Shown: positions 17,238 through 26,539 of the stretch, one piece after another
Layout of the letters: each line of letters opens with the position of its first letter
Numbering within the stretch: position 1 is the stretch's first letter
From: SIG299 sp051880375
GTDB taxonomy: Bacteria; Bacillota; Clostridia; Lachnospirales; Lachnospiraceae
DNA: 64,000 bases
Assembly: GCA_051880375.1 (NCBI GenBank)
Contig: JBJENV010000021.1
Span: 1 to 64,000 of the forward strand
Direction: 5' to 3'
Program-made: the position numbers and the translations under genes
Notes under the pieces: generated by a model
What the model was told of the DNA's origin: nothing
Seen by the model: the letters and a program-made list of their open reading frames with translations, nothing else
The model's database searches: none

Positions 17238-17705
17238 ATGACAAAGAGGGAAGAATACGAATTAAAAACTGAGCAGCTGTTAGAACCGATTTTACAGGAA
17301 GCGCATTTTGAGCTGGTGGATGTAGAATTTGTCAAGGAAGCAGGCACATTTTATTTAAGAGCCTATATTGACAAGGAAGGCGGTATTACCATCAACGACT
17401 GCGAGATGGTCAGCAGACGGTTAAGCGATTTGCTGGACGAAAAGGATTTTATTCCGGATGCCTATATTCTGGAGGTAAGTTCTCCGGGACTCGGCAGACA
17501 GTTAAAGAAGGAGAAGGACTTTAAACGGAGCCTTGGTGAAGAAGTAGAGGTAAAGCTGTATCAGGCATTGAATAAGAAGAAGGAGTTCTCCGGTATCCTT
17601 AAGTCATATGACAAAGATACGGTAGTCATTACCGAAGAAAACGGAAACAGCCTTACATTGGAAAGAAGCAATATCGCTATGATTAAGTTAGCGGTACACT
17701 TTTAA
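17238..17705 (+). CDS. rimP: Ribosome maturation factor RimP
   Basis: RimP assists assembly of the 30S subunit. This 155-residue protein shows the family core YILEVSSPGLGRQLKKEKDF and an N-terminal domain with DVEFVKEAGTFYLRAYIDKE. ATG 17238 gives the normal length; the ribosome site (GGAAGGTG, ~17219) is rather far away at ~12 nt, and a GTG at 17226 is possible. It is the first gene of the rimP-nusA-rnpM-ylxQ-infB-rbfA-truB-ribF block and sits just after the attenuator hairpin. Confidence 0.92.
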   Translation: MTKREEYELKTEQLLEPILQEAHFELVDVEFVKEAGTFYLRAYIDKEGGITINDCEMVSRRLSDLLDEKDFIPDAYILEVSSPGLGRQLKKEKDFKRSLGEEVEVKLYQALNKKKEFSGILKSYDKDTVVITEENGNSLTLERSNIAMIKLAVHF

Positions 17706-17738
17706 TAAAAAGCAGTATAAAGGAGGATAAATTGTACA

Positions 17739-18842
17739 ATGGACACAAACAAGGAATTAATTGAGGCATTGAATCAGATTGAGAAGGAGAAGGACATCAG
17801 CAAGGATATTCTGCTGGAGGCGATTGAAAATTCGCTGCTTGCCGCCTGCAAAAACCAGTACGGTAAGGCAGATAATATCAAGGTATCCGTAAACAGGGAA
17901 ACGGGAGCGTTCAGCGTTTATGCAGAAAAGGAAATCGTAGAGGAAGTAGAGGATGATGTGCTTCAGATTTCGCTTGCAGAGGCAAAGCTGAAATTCCCAC
18001 GCAAGAAGCTTGCAGTCGGTGACATCGTAAACATTGAAATTACTCCGAAGAATTTCGGACGTATTGCCGCACAGAAGGCAAAGCAGGTAGTGGTGCAGAA
18101 AATCCGCGAAGAAGAGAGAAAGGCATTGTACAATCAGTACTTCACAAAGGAAAGAGATATCGTGACCGGTATTGTTCAGAGATATCAGGGTAACAACATC
18201 TGTATCAATCTCGGAAAGGTAGATGCCGTTTTAACGGAAAATGAGCAGATTCGCGGTGAATATTTCCGTCCGACCGAGCGTATCAAGCTTTATGTCTTAA
18301 AGGTAGAGGATACGACCAGAGGACCGAAGATTACCGTATCAAGAACACATCCTGAGCTGGTGAAGCGTCTGTTTGAAGCAGAGGTAACCGAAGTACGGGA
18401 CGGGACCGTAGAAATCCGCAGTATTTCGAGAGAAGCAGGTGCCAGAACAAAGATGGCGGTTTCCTCCAATGATCCGAATGTAGATCCGGTTGGTGCATGC
18501 GTCGGCTTAAACGGTGCAAGAGTCAATGCGATTGTAGAGGAGCTTCGTGGAGAAAAGATTGACATTATCAACTGGAGCGATGATCCGGCAACATTGATTG
18601 AAAATGCATTGAGTCCGGCAAAGGTTGTTTCGGTAGAGGTAGATCCGGAGGAAAAGAGCGCAAGAGTCATTGTTCCGGATTATCAGTTGTCGCTTGCCAT
18701 CGGACGAGAGGGTCAGAATGCAAGACTGGCTGCCAGACTGACAGGCTACAAGATTGATATCAAGTCTGAATCCCAGATGAACAACGGCTACTATGACGAA
18801 GAACAGTGGCCGGAAGAGGAATGGCCGACCGAACAGCAGTAA
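17739..18842 (+). CDS. nusA: Transcription termination/antitermination factor NusA
   Basis: NusA binds RNA polymerase and nascent RNA to modulate pausing, termination and antitermination. The 367-residue length matches the short Firmicute form: N-terminal domain (~1-125), S1 domain (~135-200, GIVQRYQGNNICINLG), and KH1 and KH2 (DPVGACVGLNGARV and LAIGREGQNARLAARLTG), without the acidic repeats of E. coli NusA. The C-terminus is Glu/Trp-rich. AAAGGAGG precedes ATG 17739. It may control its own operon through the leader hairpin at 17165. Confidence 0.95.
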   Translation: MDTNKELIEALNQIEKEKDISKDILLEAIENSLLAACKNQYGKADNIKVSVNRETGAFSVYAEKEIVEEVEDDVLQISLAEAKLKFPRKKLAVGDIVNIEITPKNFGRIAAQKAKQVVVQKIREEERKALYNQYFTKERDIVTGIVQRYQGNNICINLGKVDAVLTENEQIRGEYFRPTERIKLYVLKVEDTTRGPKITVSRTHPELVKRLFEAEVTEVRDGTVEIRSISREAGARTKMAVSSNDPNVDPVGACVGLNGARVNAIVEELRGEKIDIINWSDDPATLIENALSPAKVVSVEVDPEEKSARVIVPDYQLSLAIGREGQNARLAARLTGYKIDIKSESQMNNGYYDEEQWPEEEWPTEQQ

Positions 18843-18862
18843 AGAGCAGAATCGAGGGGAAT

Positions 18863-19132
18863 ATGGCTGAAAAGAAAATACCGCTCAGGAAATGTACCGG
18901 ATGCGGAGAAATGAAACCAAAAAAAGAATTAATCAGGGTTTTGAAAACGCCGGAAGGGGAAGTTGTGTTAGATAAGGCGGGAAAGAAAAACGGCAGAGGT
19001 GCTTACCTCTGTAATTCGCCGGACTGTTTTGCAAAGGCAAGAAAGTCCAAGGGCCTGGAACGCTCACTGCAAATCAAAATTCCTGAGGAAGTATATGAGA
19101 TATTGGAAAAGGAGATGATTGCCGGTGAGTAA
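18863..19132 (+). CDS. rnpM: RNase P modulator RnpM (YlxR)
   Basis: This 89-residue nucleic-acid-binding protein of the YlxR/DUF448 family modulates RNase P in B. subtilis. Visible hallmarks are the N-terminal LRKCTGCGEMKPKKEL, the GRGAYLC motif and a second cysteine pair (CNSPDCF). The start ATG 18863 follows GAGGGGA. It is always found in the nusA operon in Firmicutes and overlaps ylxQ by 8 bp. Confidence 0.9.
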   Translation: MAEKKIPLRKCTGCGEMKPKKELIRVLKTPEGEVVLDKAGKKNGRGAYLCNSPDCFAKARKSKGLERSLQIKIPEEVYEILEKEMIAGE

Positions 19133-19457
19133 TTTTGCAGCAGGCAAAAAGGTTCTTTCCATGCTTGGTCTGGCAATGAAGGCAGGAAAAGCTGTCAGTG
19201 GGGAATTCCAGACAGAAACAGCAGTGAAAGACGGAACAGCCTGTCTGGTCATCGTTGCGACAGACGCATCGGAGAATACAAAAAAACTCTTTCAAGACAA
19301 AGCCACTTATCGTGCCGTTCCGGTCTGTGTATTTGGAACAAAGGAAGAACTCGGTCATGCGCTCGGAAAGGAGTTCCGGGCTTCGGTAGCGATAACAGAC
19401 CGCGGCTTTGCAGAAGCAATTCAGAAGAAGTTAGAAGAAACGGGCAATCAGGCGTAA
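19125..19457 (+). CDS. ylxQ: L7Ae-family RNA-binding protein YlxQ
   Basis: This 110-residue member of the ribosomal L7Ae/L30e/S12e/Gadd45 fold binds kink-turn RNA. The family pattern LGLAMKAGKAVSGEFQT near the N-terminus and LVIVATDASENTKKLF are clear. GTG 19125 is preferred as start, with GGAG 10 nt upstream; a TTG at 19119 is possible. It overlaps rnpM by 8 bp, so it is translationally coupled. Its exact RNA target is unknown. Confidence 0.9.
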   Translation: MSNFAAGKKVLSMLGLAMKAGKAVSGEFQTETAVKDGTACLVIVATDASENTKKLFQDKATYRAVPVCVFGTKEELGHALGKEFRASVAITDRGFAEAIQKKLEETGNQA

Positions 19458-19475
19458 TAACGGAGGTAGTAATTC

Positions 19476-22400
19476 ATGGCAAAAATGAAGGTTCATGAGC
19501 TGGCAAAGGAAATCAACGTACCAAGCAAGGATGTGGTTGCATACCTTGTAGAAAACGGCAGCTCGGTAAAAAGCCACATGAGTAATATTGAAGATAATGA
19601 AATAAATCAGGTAAGAAAGCATTTTACAAAAGCAGAGGCTCCGAAGGCGGAAAGTCCGAAGCCGGCACCTGCACCGCAGCCGGATAAAAAGCCGGCACCT
19701 CAGCCTGCGCAGAACCCAAAACCTGTGCAGACCCAGACACCGCAGGGAGACCGCCCGATGGGACAAAGACCGCAGGGAGACCGTCCGATGGGGCAGCGTC
19801 CAATGAGCGGAGACAGACCAATGGGTCAGAGACCGCAGGGAGACCGTCCGATGGGGCAGCGTCCAATGAACGGAGACAGACCAATGGGTCAGCGTCCGAT
19901 GAACGGAGACAGACCGATGGGACAAAGACCGATGAACGGAGACCGTCCAATGGGACAGAGACCAATGAATGGAGACAGACCGATGGGACAAAGACCGATG
20001 AACGGTGACAGACCAATGGGACAGAGACCGCAGGGAGACAGACCGTTTAACGGGGAAAGAAGACCGCAGGGAGACAGACCGTTTAACGGAGAGAGAAGAC
20101 CGCAGGGAGACAGACCGTTTAACGGAGAGAGAAGACCGCAGGGAGAAAGACCGTTTAACGGAGAAAGAAGACCGCAGGGAGACAGACCGTTTAACGGAGA
20201 GAGAAGACCGCAGGGAGNNNNNNNNNNNNNNNNNNNNNNNNNNNNNNNNNNNNNNNNNNNNNNNNNNNNNNNNNNNNNNNNNNNNNNNNNNNNNNNNNNN
20301 NNNNNNNNNNNNNNNNNAGAGAAGACCGCAGGGAGACAGACCGTTTAACGGAGAGAGAAGACCGCAGGGAGACAGACCGTTTAACGGAGAGAGAAGACCA
20401 CAGGGAGACCGCCCGATGGGTCAGAGACCGGGCTTTTCCGGAAACCGCAGCGGACAGGGCGGCGGCTATGGCAAGGACAGATTTTTTGATAAAGATATGG
20501 ATAAGGATGCGGCATACGACAGAAAGCCTCAATCCAAGGGGAATTATAAGAGCGGTGAAAAGAGCTCCATTAAGTCGGATCTTGCTAATGAACTGACAAA
20601 AGAGCAGAGAGCAGCCGCATTCAGCAATCGTGACAAGGATAAGGCACGTGAGAAGAAGAAAGACCGCGATGAGGATTTCGATAAGCTGTTAAAGGGAAAG
20701 AACGGCAAGGACCCGAACAGAAAGGGCGCTTTCATTAAGCCGGTTGTTGCTCAGGAAGAAAAGAAGGAAGACGAAATCAAGACGATTATCATTCCGGAAG
20801 TATTGACCTTAAAGGAGCTTGCCGATAAGATGAAGCAGCCGGCATCTGCTGTTGTAAAGAAGCTGTTTTTAGCCGGAAAAATGGTTTCCATCAATCAGGA
20901 AATTACGTTTGAAGAAGCAGAAGAAATTGCTCTGGAATATAACTGCATCGTAGAAAAGGAAGTCAAAGTCAATGTAGTTGAGGAATTGTTAAAGGAAGAA
21001 GAGGAAGACGCAGAACTGATGAAAAAGCGTCCTCCGGTTGTCTGCGTTATGGGACACGTTGACCATGGTAAGACTTCCCTTCTGGATGCTATCCGTATGA
21101 CGAATGTAACCTCGAGAGAAGCAGGTGGCATTACACAGCACATCGGTGCTTATATGGTGGAAGCAAACGGCGAAAAGATTACGTTCCTCGATACTCCGGG
21201 ACATGAGGCATTTACCGCTATGCGTATGCGTGGTGCAAAGTCTACGGATATTGCCATTCTGGTAGTTGCCGCAGATGACGGTGTTATGCCGCAGACCATC
21301 GAAGCAATCAACCATGCCAAAGCTGCCGGTATTGAAATCATTGTTGCCGTCAACAAGATTGATAAACCGAGTGCCAATGTAGAACGTGTAAAGCAGGAAC
21401 TGACAGAACATGGCTTAATAGCCGAGGACTGGGGCGGAAATACTATTTTTGTACCGGTTTCCGCACATACCAAGGAGGGTATTGACAAGCTTCTGGAGAT
21501 GATTCTTTTAACAGCCGAGGTTGGTGAGTTAAAGGCAAATCCGAACAGAAAAGCAAGAGGTATCGTCATAGAGGCACAGCTTGATAAGGGACGTGGTCCT
21601 GTTGCGACCATTCTGGTTCAGAAGGGAACCCTGCATGTCGGCGATACGATTGCCATCGGTGCTGCCTACGGTAAGGTTCGTGCCATGATGGACGATAACG
21701 GAAGGCGCGTAAAGGAAGCAACTCCTTCGACTCCGGTTGAGATTCTTGGTCTGAATGCGGTTCCGGATGCAGGCGAGGTCTTTATTGCAACCGATTCCGA
21801 GAAGGAAGCAAGAACGATTGCAGAGGCATTCATTTCCCAGGGCAAGGAAAAGCTGCTTGCAGATACTAAGGCAAAGCTTTCGCTGGATGGATTGTTCTCT
21901 CAGATTAAGGCAGGTAATATTAAGGAACTGAACCTGATTGTCAAGGCTGACGTACAGGGTTCGGTAGAAGCAGTAAAACAGAGTCTTGAAAAGTTAAGCA
22001 ATGATGAGGTTGCCGTACGTGTCATTCACGGCGGTGTAGGCGCCATCAACGAATCCGATGTCACACTGGCAAGCGCATCGAATGCGATTATCATCGGCTT
22101 TAACGTAAAGCCGGATAATACGGCAAAAGAGATTGCAGAAAGAGAAAAGGTAGACTTAAGGTTATACCGTGTCATCTATAATGCGATTGAAGATGTCGAA
22201 GCCGCAATGAAGGGCATGCTGGATCCGGAATACGAAGAAAAGATTATCGGCCATGCGGAAGTAAGACAGACCTTTAAGGCATCCGGTGTCGGTATGATTG
22301 CCGGTTCCTATGTATTGGACGGTAAGATTATAAGAGGCTGCAGCGCCAGAATTACAAGAGAAGGCGAGCAGATTTTCGACGGACCGCTTGCTTCGTTGAA

Positions 22401-22530
22401 GCGTTTCAAGGATGATGTAAAAGAAGTTGCAGCCGGCTACGAATGCGGTCTTGTATTTGAAAAATTCAATGACCTTCAGGAGTTTGACCAGGTGGAACTG
22501 TATATGATGGTAGAGGTACCAAGAAAATGA
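19476..22530 (+). CDS. infB: Translation initiation factor IF-2 (interrupted by assembly gap)
   Basis: IF-2 is the GTPase that places initiator tRNA on the 30S subunit. The N-terminal IF2N domain is visible at ~1-50 (KVHELAKEINVPSKDVVAYL), then a long basic repeat linker, a second IF2N domain, and the G domain with GHVDHGKTS, DTPGHE and NKID, followed by domains II-IV. A 100-N gap at 20218-20317 falls in the linker and makes the two halves appear in different frames. That is an artefact of the N count, because any whole number of repeat units restores one frame. GGAGG precedes ATG 19476; the gene overlaps rbfA by 4 bp. Confidence 0.93.
19744..20430 (+). repeat. Tandem repeats in the IF-2 linker
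   Basis: The first block is 10-11-residue units of GDRPMGQRP plus Q, MS or MN (about nine copies). The second block is near-identical 36-bp units encoding GDRPFNGERRPQ, seen on both sides of the N run. Such arrays vary in copy number by slippage, and their near-identity explains the assembly gap. Linker repeats of this basic Gly/Arg/Pro type are normal for clostridial IF-2. Confidence 0.9.
20218..20317. other. Assembly gap of 100 N inside infB repeats
   Basis: Exactly 100 ambiguous bases, probably a placeholder of unknown true length. The flanks are at different phases of the 36-bp repeat: completing the unit requires 18 + 36n bases (18, 54, 90, 126 and so on). All of these keep IF-2 in frame, whereas 100 does not. 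Confidence 0.9.
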
Positions 22531-22928
22531 GAAAAAACAGTGTAAAGAATACGCGTATCAACCAGGAAGTTCTAAAAGAGCTTTCTGTGCTGATACGCAC
22601 AGAATTAAAGGACCCGCGAATTCATCCGATGACAACGGTTGTTGCTGTGGAGGTAGCACCGGATTTAAAAACGGCAAAGGTCTATGTCAGTGTGCTTGGT
22701 GATGAGCAGGCGCAGAAGGATACACTAAAGGGCTTAAAGAGTGCTGCTCCGTTTTTACGCACTCAGCTGGCACATACGCTGAACCTTCGGAACACGCCTC
22801 AGCTGTTTTTCACGGTAGACCAATCGATTGAGTACGGCGTTCATATGTCCAAGCTGATAGACGATGTAATCGCAAGCATGCCGGAACGTGAAGACGAAGA
22901 AATTGACGAAGAAACTGACGAAGAATAA
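22527..22928 (+). CDS. rbfA: Ribosome-binding factor A
   Basis: This 133-residue KH-like protein helps mature the 16S rRNA 5' end on the 30S subunit. Family motifs are RTELKDPRIHPMTTVVAVEV near the N-terminus and the conserved LRNTPQLFFTVDQSIEYG. The C-terminal tail is acidic. ATG 22527 overlaps the infB stop (ATGA). No nrnA/DHH gene follows, unlike many clostridia, so rbfA is directly upstream of truB. Confidence 0.93.
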   Translation: MRKNSVKNTRINQEVLKELSVLIRTELKDPRIHPMTTVVAVEVAPDLKTAKVYVSVLGDEQAQKDTLKGLKSAAPFLRTQLAHTLNLRNTPQLFFTVDQSIEYGVHMSKLIDDVIASMPEREDEEIDEETDEE

Positions 22929-22958
22929 AGCGGACACAAACGGAGAGGAAGAAACCCG

Positions 22959-23867
22959 ATGAACGGTGTCATCAATGTATATAAAGAAAAGGGCTTTACG
23001 TCGCACGATGTCGTTGCCAAGCTGCGCGGCATCTTAAAAGAACGGCGTATCGGTCATACCGGAACACTGGACCCGGAGGCAGAGGGTGTCCTTCCGGTCT
23101 GCATCGGAACGGCAACGAAACTGTGTGATATGCTCACCGACAAGAGTAAGGTATACCGTGCCGAAATTATGTTTGGCGTGGCAACTGATACCGAGGATAT
23201 GACAGGAACTATCATCAAAGAGCTTCCTGTCACTTCTACGGCAGAGGAGTTACCGCCGGTACTTGAAAGCTTTCTCGGAACAACCTTGCAGATTCCTCCG
23301 ATGTATTCCGCAATCAAAGTGGAAGGAAAAAAGCTTTACGAGCTGGCGCGGGAAGGAAAGACGGTAGAACGAAAGGCACGTGAAATCACAATTCATGCAA
23401 TAGAACTGAAACGGATTTCCACGAACGAAGACGGGACGCTTTCGGAAGCAGTCATAGAAGTCACCTGCGGCAAGGGAACTTATATCCGCAGTCTGTGCAG
23501 AGATATCGGAGAGCGCCTCGGTACCTGTGCCTGTATGAAATCACTGTTAAGGCTTAGGTCAGGTGAGTTTTGTATCGAACAGTCGATGCGGCTTTCAGAA
23601 ATTGAAGAAGCTGTAAAGAATCATACGATAGAGAAATCACTTATTTCAGTAGAAAGCATATTTGCTTCCTGCGGCCGTCTTCTGATGAAACCGGAGTGGG
23701 ATAAGCTTCTTCATAACGGAAACCGGCTTCCGGAGCAGACATGTGAAGTGTCCGGAGACAGGACAAGAGTTCGGGCATACGATTCGGTCGGAAGCTTTTG
23801 CGGCATTTATGAATTTGAGGAGAAGACACAGGACTATGCTCCGGTAAAAATGTTTCTGGAACGATAA
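22959..23867 (+). CDS. truB: tRNA pseudouridine-55 synthase
   Basis: TruB converts U55 of the tRNA T-loop to pseudouridine. The catalytic aspartate D38 lies in HTGTLDPEAEGVLPV. Other motifs are YRAEIMFGVATDTEDMTG and the KGTYIRSLCRDIGE segment. The 302-residue length is normal. GAGAGGAAG precedes ATG 22959. It is in the infB operon just before ribF, a standard order. Confidence 0.94.
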   Translation: MNGVINVYKEKGFTSHDVVAKLRGILKERRIGHTGTLDPEAEGVLPVCIGTATKLCDMLTDKSKVYRAEIMFGVATDTEDMTGTIIKELPVTSTAEELPPVLESFLGTTLQIPPMYSAIKVEGKKLYELAREGKTVERKAREITIHAIELKRISTNEDGTLSEAVIEVTCGKGTYIRSLCRDIGERLGTCACMKSLLRLRSGEFCIEQSMRLSEIEEAVKNHTIEKSLISVESIFASCGRLLMKPEWDKLLHNGNRLPEQTCEVSGDRTRVRAYDSVGSFCGIYEFEEKTQDYAPVKMFLER

Positions 23868-23917
23868 GGATTATTCTGTTCGCTCCGGGAGAGATAGAAA
23901 AGGTTGAAGAGTTATTT

Positions 23918-24856
23918 ATGATGAAAATAATCAAAGAGATAACGGAATATGACGGAGCCTGCTGCGCCATCACACTTGGAAAGTTTGACGGGATACACAG
24001 AGGCCACCAGCAGCTGCTTCATAAGGTGTTTGATGCAAAGAAACAGGGGCTTCGGGCAGTTGTGTTTACGTTTGACCGTTCTCCGTCCCAACTGTTTTCC
24101 GGTGAGCCGTTTACCGCACTGTTTACAGAGCGCGAAAAGCAGGAATATTTAAGACAGCTGGGAATGGATACTTACATTTTATACCCCTTTACGAAAGAAA
24201 CGGCAGCCATGGAGCCGGAGCAGTTTATCAAAGAAATTCTGGTCGACACCTTGCATGCAAAAAAAATCGTAGTCGGAACGGATTATCACTTCGGTAAGCA
24301 GAGAAAAGGCGATGCGGAGATGCTTGCACGATTTGCCGGAGAGTACGGTTATGAATTTGAAGCAGTGGAAAAGCTGAGATATCAGGGAGAAATTATCAGC
24401 AGTACCCGGATTCGTGAGGCAGTCCGTGAGGGTAGGATGGAAGAAGCCGAAGTAATGCTTGGCAGACCGTATTCCTTTTCGGGCACAATTGAACATGGGA
24501 GAGGACTTGGACATACGCTTGGTTTTCCTACCATTAATCTTAAGCTTTCCGAAGAAAAGATTCTTCCGCCATACGGAGTATACTGTTCCGAAACATGGAT
24601 TGACGGTGTGAAGTATTTCGGAATTTCCAATATCGGCTGCAAACCGACGGTGCAGAAGGAGAAGCAGTACGGCATTGAAACGCACCTGTTTGACTGCGAT
24701 GAAAACCTGTACGGAAAGGATGCAGTCGTGCAGTTGCTGCACCATACGAGAAAAGAAGTACAATTCCATTCCGTGGAAGAATTAAAGTTACAGCTTGAGA
24801 AAGACGTACAGGACGGAAGAAGCTTTGCAGAAAGCAGAGCACAAGCGGAAAAATAG
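23918..24856 (+). CDS. ribF: Bifunctional riboflavin kinase / FAD synthetase
   Basis: RibF phosphorylates riboflavin to FMN and adenylylates FMN to FAD. The N-terminal nucleotidyltransferase has GKFDGIHRGHQ and SSTRIREAV; the C-terminal kinase has GHTLGFPTINL and PPYGVY. The 312-residue length is typical. Two adjacent ATGs (23918, 23921) make the start slightly uncertain; the ribosome site is weak. It is the last gene of the infB block. A RibU-like riboflavin-transporter S component occurs ~15 kb downstream in the island. Confidence 0.94.
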   Translation: MMKIIKEITEYDGACCAITLGKFDGIHRGHQQLLHKVFDAKKQGLRAVVFTFDRSPSQLFSGEPFTALFTEREKQEYLRQLGMDTYILYPFTKETAAMEPEQFIKEILVDTLHAKKIVVGTDYHFGKQRKGDAEMLARFAGEYGYEFEAVEKLRYQGEIISSTRIREAVREGRMEEAEVMLGRPYSFSGTIEHGRGLGHTLGFPTINLKLSEEKILPPYGVYCSETWIDGVKYFGISNIGCKPTVQKEKQYGIETHLFDCDENLYGKDAVVQLLHHTRKEVQFHSVEELKLQLEKDVQDGRSFAESRAQAEK

Positions 24857-24877
24857 AGATTAAAAAAGAAAGATGAT

Positions 24878-24962
24878 AAAGAAATATGTCAACATGTTGC
24901 GGAAATATATCAGAGCGAAATGATAAATTTCCGCAAGTTGTTGACATATTTCTTTTTTTTTC
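24878..24962. terminator. Long bidirectional terminator / 29-bp inverted repeat
   Basis: Arms 24878-24906 and 24927-24955 pair at 27 of 29 positions around a 20-nt loop, with a T-run on the plus strand and A-rich sequence on the other side. It separates the convergent ribF and mocR-type genes. The arm is unusually long for a simple terminator. Confidence 0.8.
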
Positions 24963-24968
24963 TTGATA

Positions 24969-26375
24969 TCATATGTTCTCGTGTTGTAAAGCCAGATAAA
25001 GCCTTGCAATCTTTTCTTCGGTTTCTTCTTCCGGAACACCGGCAAAGCCAAGCAGAAAGGTAGGCGCGGTCGTAGAAACAGGTGTAATTTCATGTTCCTT
25101 CAGACTGTAAAGATGAAGACCTGCCATACCGGCGCGCTTTTGAATTTCTTCTTCGGTACCATAGCCTGAAAAACTGACGACAAGATGAAGTCCCGCATTT
25201 TCACCGGAAACGGTAACGGAAGCTCCAAACTGACGGAGTGCCCGTAGCATGGCGTCGTGCCTCTGGTGGTAGGTCTTGCGCATTTTATTTAAGTGGCGTT
25301 CCAGATAACCGCCGCGGATAAATTCGGTCAGAATTTTCTGGTCTACGCGGGAAACCGTAGAAGAATAGTAAGGGAATCGTTCCTGATACCGACGGCGTAG
25401 CTCCGACGGAAGCACCATATAGCTGACACGGATAGCGGGTGCAATCGCGCGGGAAAACGTACCAAGATAAATGACACGACCCTTGGTATCCATCCCCTGA
25501 AGCGAAGGAATCGGAAGTCCTTTATAGCGGAATTCACTGTCATGGTCGTCTTCAATGATATATCGGTTATCGGAGCGGTATGCCCATTCAAGCAGCTCGC
25601 TGCGGTGGGTAACCGGCATGACAACCCCCAGCGGGTACTGATGCGACGGAGTTACATAGGCAATGGAAGAATCGCTGGCAGAAAGAACTGCCAGGTCTAT
25701 GCCTGTAGAAGTGACCGAAATCGGATTTACGGTGCGCCCCAAACCGCAGAAAATGCGGTAGGCACGCAGGTAGGTCGGATTTTCCATTGCAATTTTCTGC
25801 TCGGAATCAAACAGTCCGCAGAGCAGCATCAGCAGATAATCGGTACCGGCACCGATGAGTATCTGGTCGGGCGAACAGTGTACACCACGGGATTGCGAAA
25901 GGTATTCCGCGATTGCCGAACGAAATTCAAAATCACCGGACGGGTCACCAAGCGATAAGGTCTGCGCATTCAAATTACCTACAGCATCATTCATCAGTTT
26001 ACGCCAGATAGTATACGGAAACAGTTCCGTGTCAATGGCAAACGGAGAGAAGCTGTAGGTGATTTTTTTGTCTTTTTTCACGATAACAGGAGATTCTACG
26101 TGATTAGAATATTGTTCTAATGAAGTAGAAAAAGAAACATCCGCAACAAAATATCCGCTTTTCTCCTTTGCATAAATATAACCTTCGGACAAAAGCTGCT
26201 CATACGCACTGTTTACCGTGCTCCGGCTGACGGTAAGCTGCTCTGCAAGCACGCGCGACGAAGGAAGCTTTGAGCCGCAGGCAAGCGTGCCGTCGGAAAT
26301 TTTAGCCTTCATATATTGATAAATCTGTTCATACAGCGGTGTGGACAAGCTTTGGTCCAGAGGAATTAACAGCAT
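24969..26375 (-). CDS. MocR-type GntR/aminotransferase regulator with lost PLP lysine
   Basis: This 468-residue regulator has a GntR winged helix (~8-75: LYEQIYQYMKAKI and SRSTVNSAYEQLLSEG) fused to a fold-type I aminotransferase domain (~110-460). MocR proteins sense pyridoxal phosphate bound through a lysine in a GTFSK motif. Here the motif is GTFSRAIAPAIRVSY, so Arg309 (codon 25449-25451) replaces the Schiff-base lysine. Other PLP-domain features (SLGDPSGDFEFR, EDDHDSEFRYKGLP) remain. AGGAGG (26381-26386) fixes the start at 26375; the upstream in-frame extension is not used. It may respond to a free or different ligand. Confidence 0.87.
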   Translation of the reverse strand: MLLIPLDQSLSTPLYEQIYQYMKAKISDGTLACGSKLPSSRVLAEQLTVSRSTVNSAYEQLLSEGYIYAKEKSGYFVADVSFSTSLEQYSNHVESPVIVKKDKKITYSFSPFAIDTELFPYTIWRKLMNDAVGNLNAQTLSLGDPSGDFEFRSAIAEYLSQSRGVHCSPDQILIGAGTDYLLMLLCGLFDSEQKIAMENPTYLRAYRIFCGLGRTVNPISVTSTGIDLAVLSASDSSIAYVTPSHQYPLGVVMPVTHRSELLEWAYRSDNRYIIEDDHDSEFRYKGLPIPSLQGMDTKGRVIYLGTFSRAIAPAIRVSYMVLPSELRRRYQERFPYYSSTVSRVDQKILTEFIRGGYLERHLNKMRKTYHQRHDAMLRALRQFGASVTVSGENAGLHLVVSFSGYGTEEEIQKRAGMAGLHLYSLKEHEITPVSTTAPTFLLGFAGVPEEETEEKIARLYLALQHENI

Positions 26376-26407
26376 TGGGACCTCCTGAAAAATTTGAATT
26401 CTTGAAC

Positions 26408-26437
26408 ATTGTAACACAGAAAAACGGGGCTTGTCAC
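26408..26437 (-). promoter_or_regulatory. Promoter of the MocR-type gene
   Basis: On the minus strand: GTGACA (complement at 26432-26437), an 18-nt spacer, and TACAAT (complement at 26408-26413). Confidence 0.6.
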
Positions 26438-26454
26438 TATGTAAAAAATTTTCA

Positions 26455-26480
26455 TGCATGGACAACAGAGTGTCCATGCA
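26455..26480. promoter_or_regulatory. Palindromic operator candidate between divergent genes
   Basis: A perfect 10-bp inverted repeat TGCATGGACA-acagag-TGTCCATGCA lies 18 bp upstream of the mocR -35 element and 60 bp before the lipoprotein start. There is no T-run, so a protein-binding site is likelier than a terminator. The MocR-type protein is the obvious candidate ligand. Confidence 0.55.
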
Positions 26481-26539
26481 CTTTGATAGAATAACGTTAT
26501 CAAAAGAAAAACGCCGAAAGACGGCAGAAAGAGGACGTT

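Noticed and set aside
19431..19991. 186-codon minus-strand Ser/His/Arg-rich frame
   Set aside because: Antisense to the infB repeat array; its own repetitiveness simply mirrors the IF-2 linker.
20005..20348. True frameshift in infB
   Set aside because: The frame change coincides exactly with the 100-N gap and disappears for any true length of 18 + 36n.
23949..24152. Alternative frame inside ribF
   Set aside because: Overlaps the catalytic GKFDGIHRGHQ region in another frame; no support.
24179..24769. 196-codon minus-strand frame
   Set aside because: Antisense to the catalytic part of ribF, no family features.
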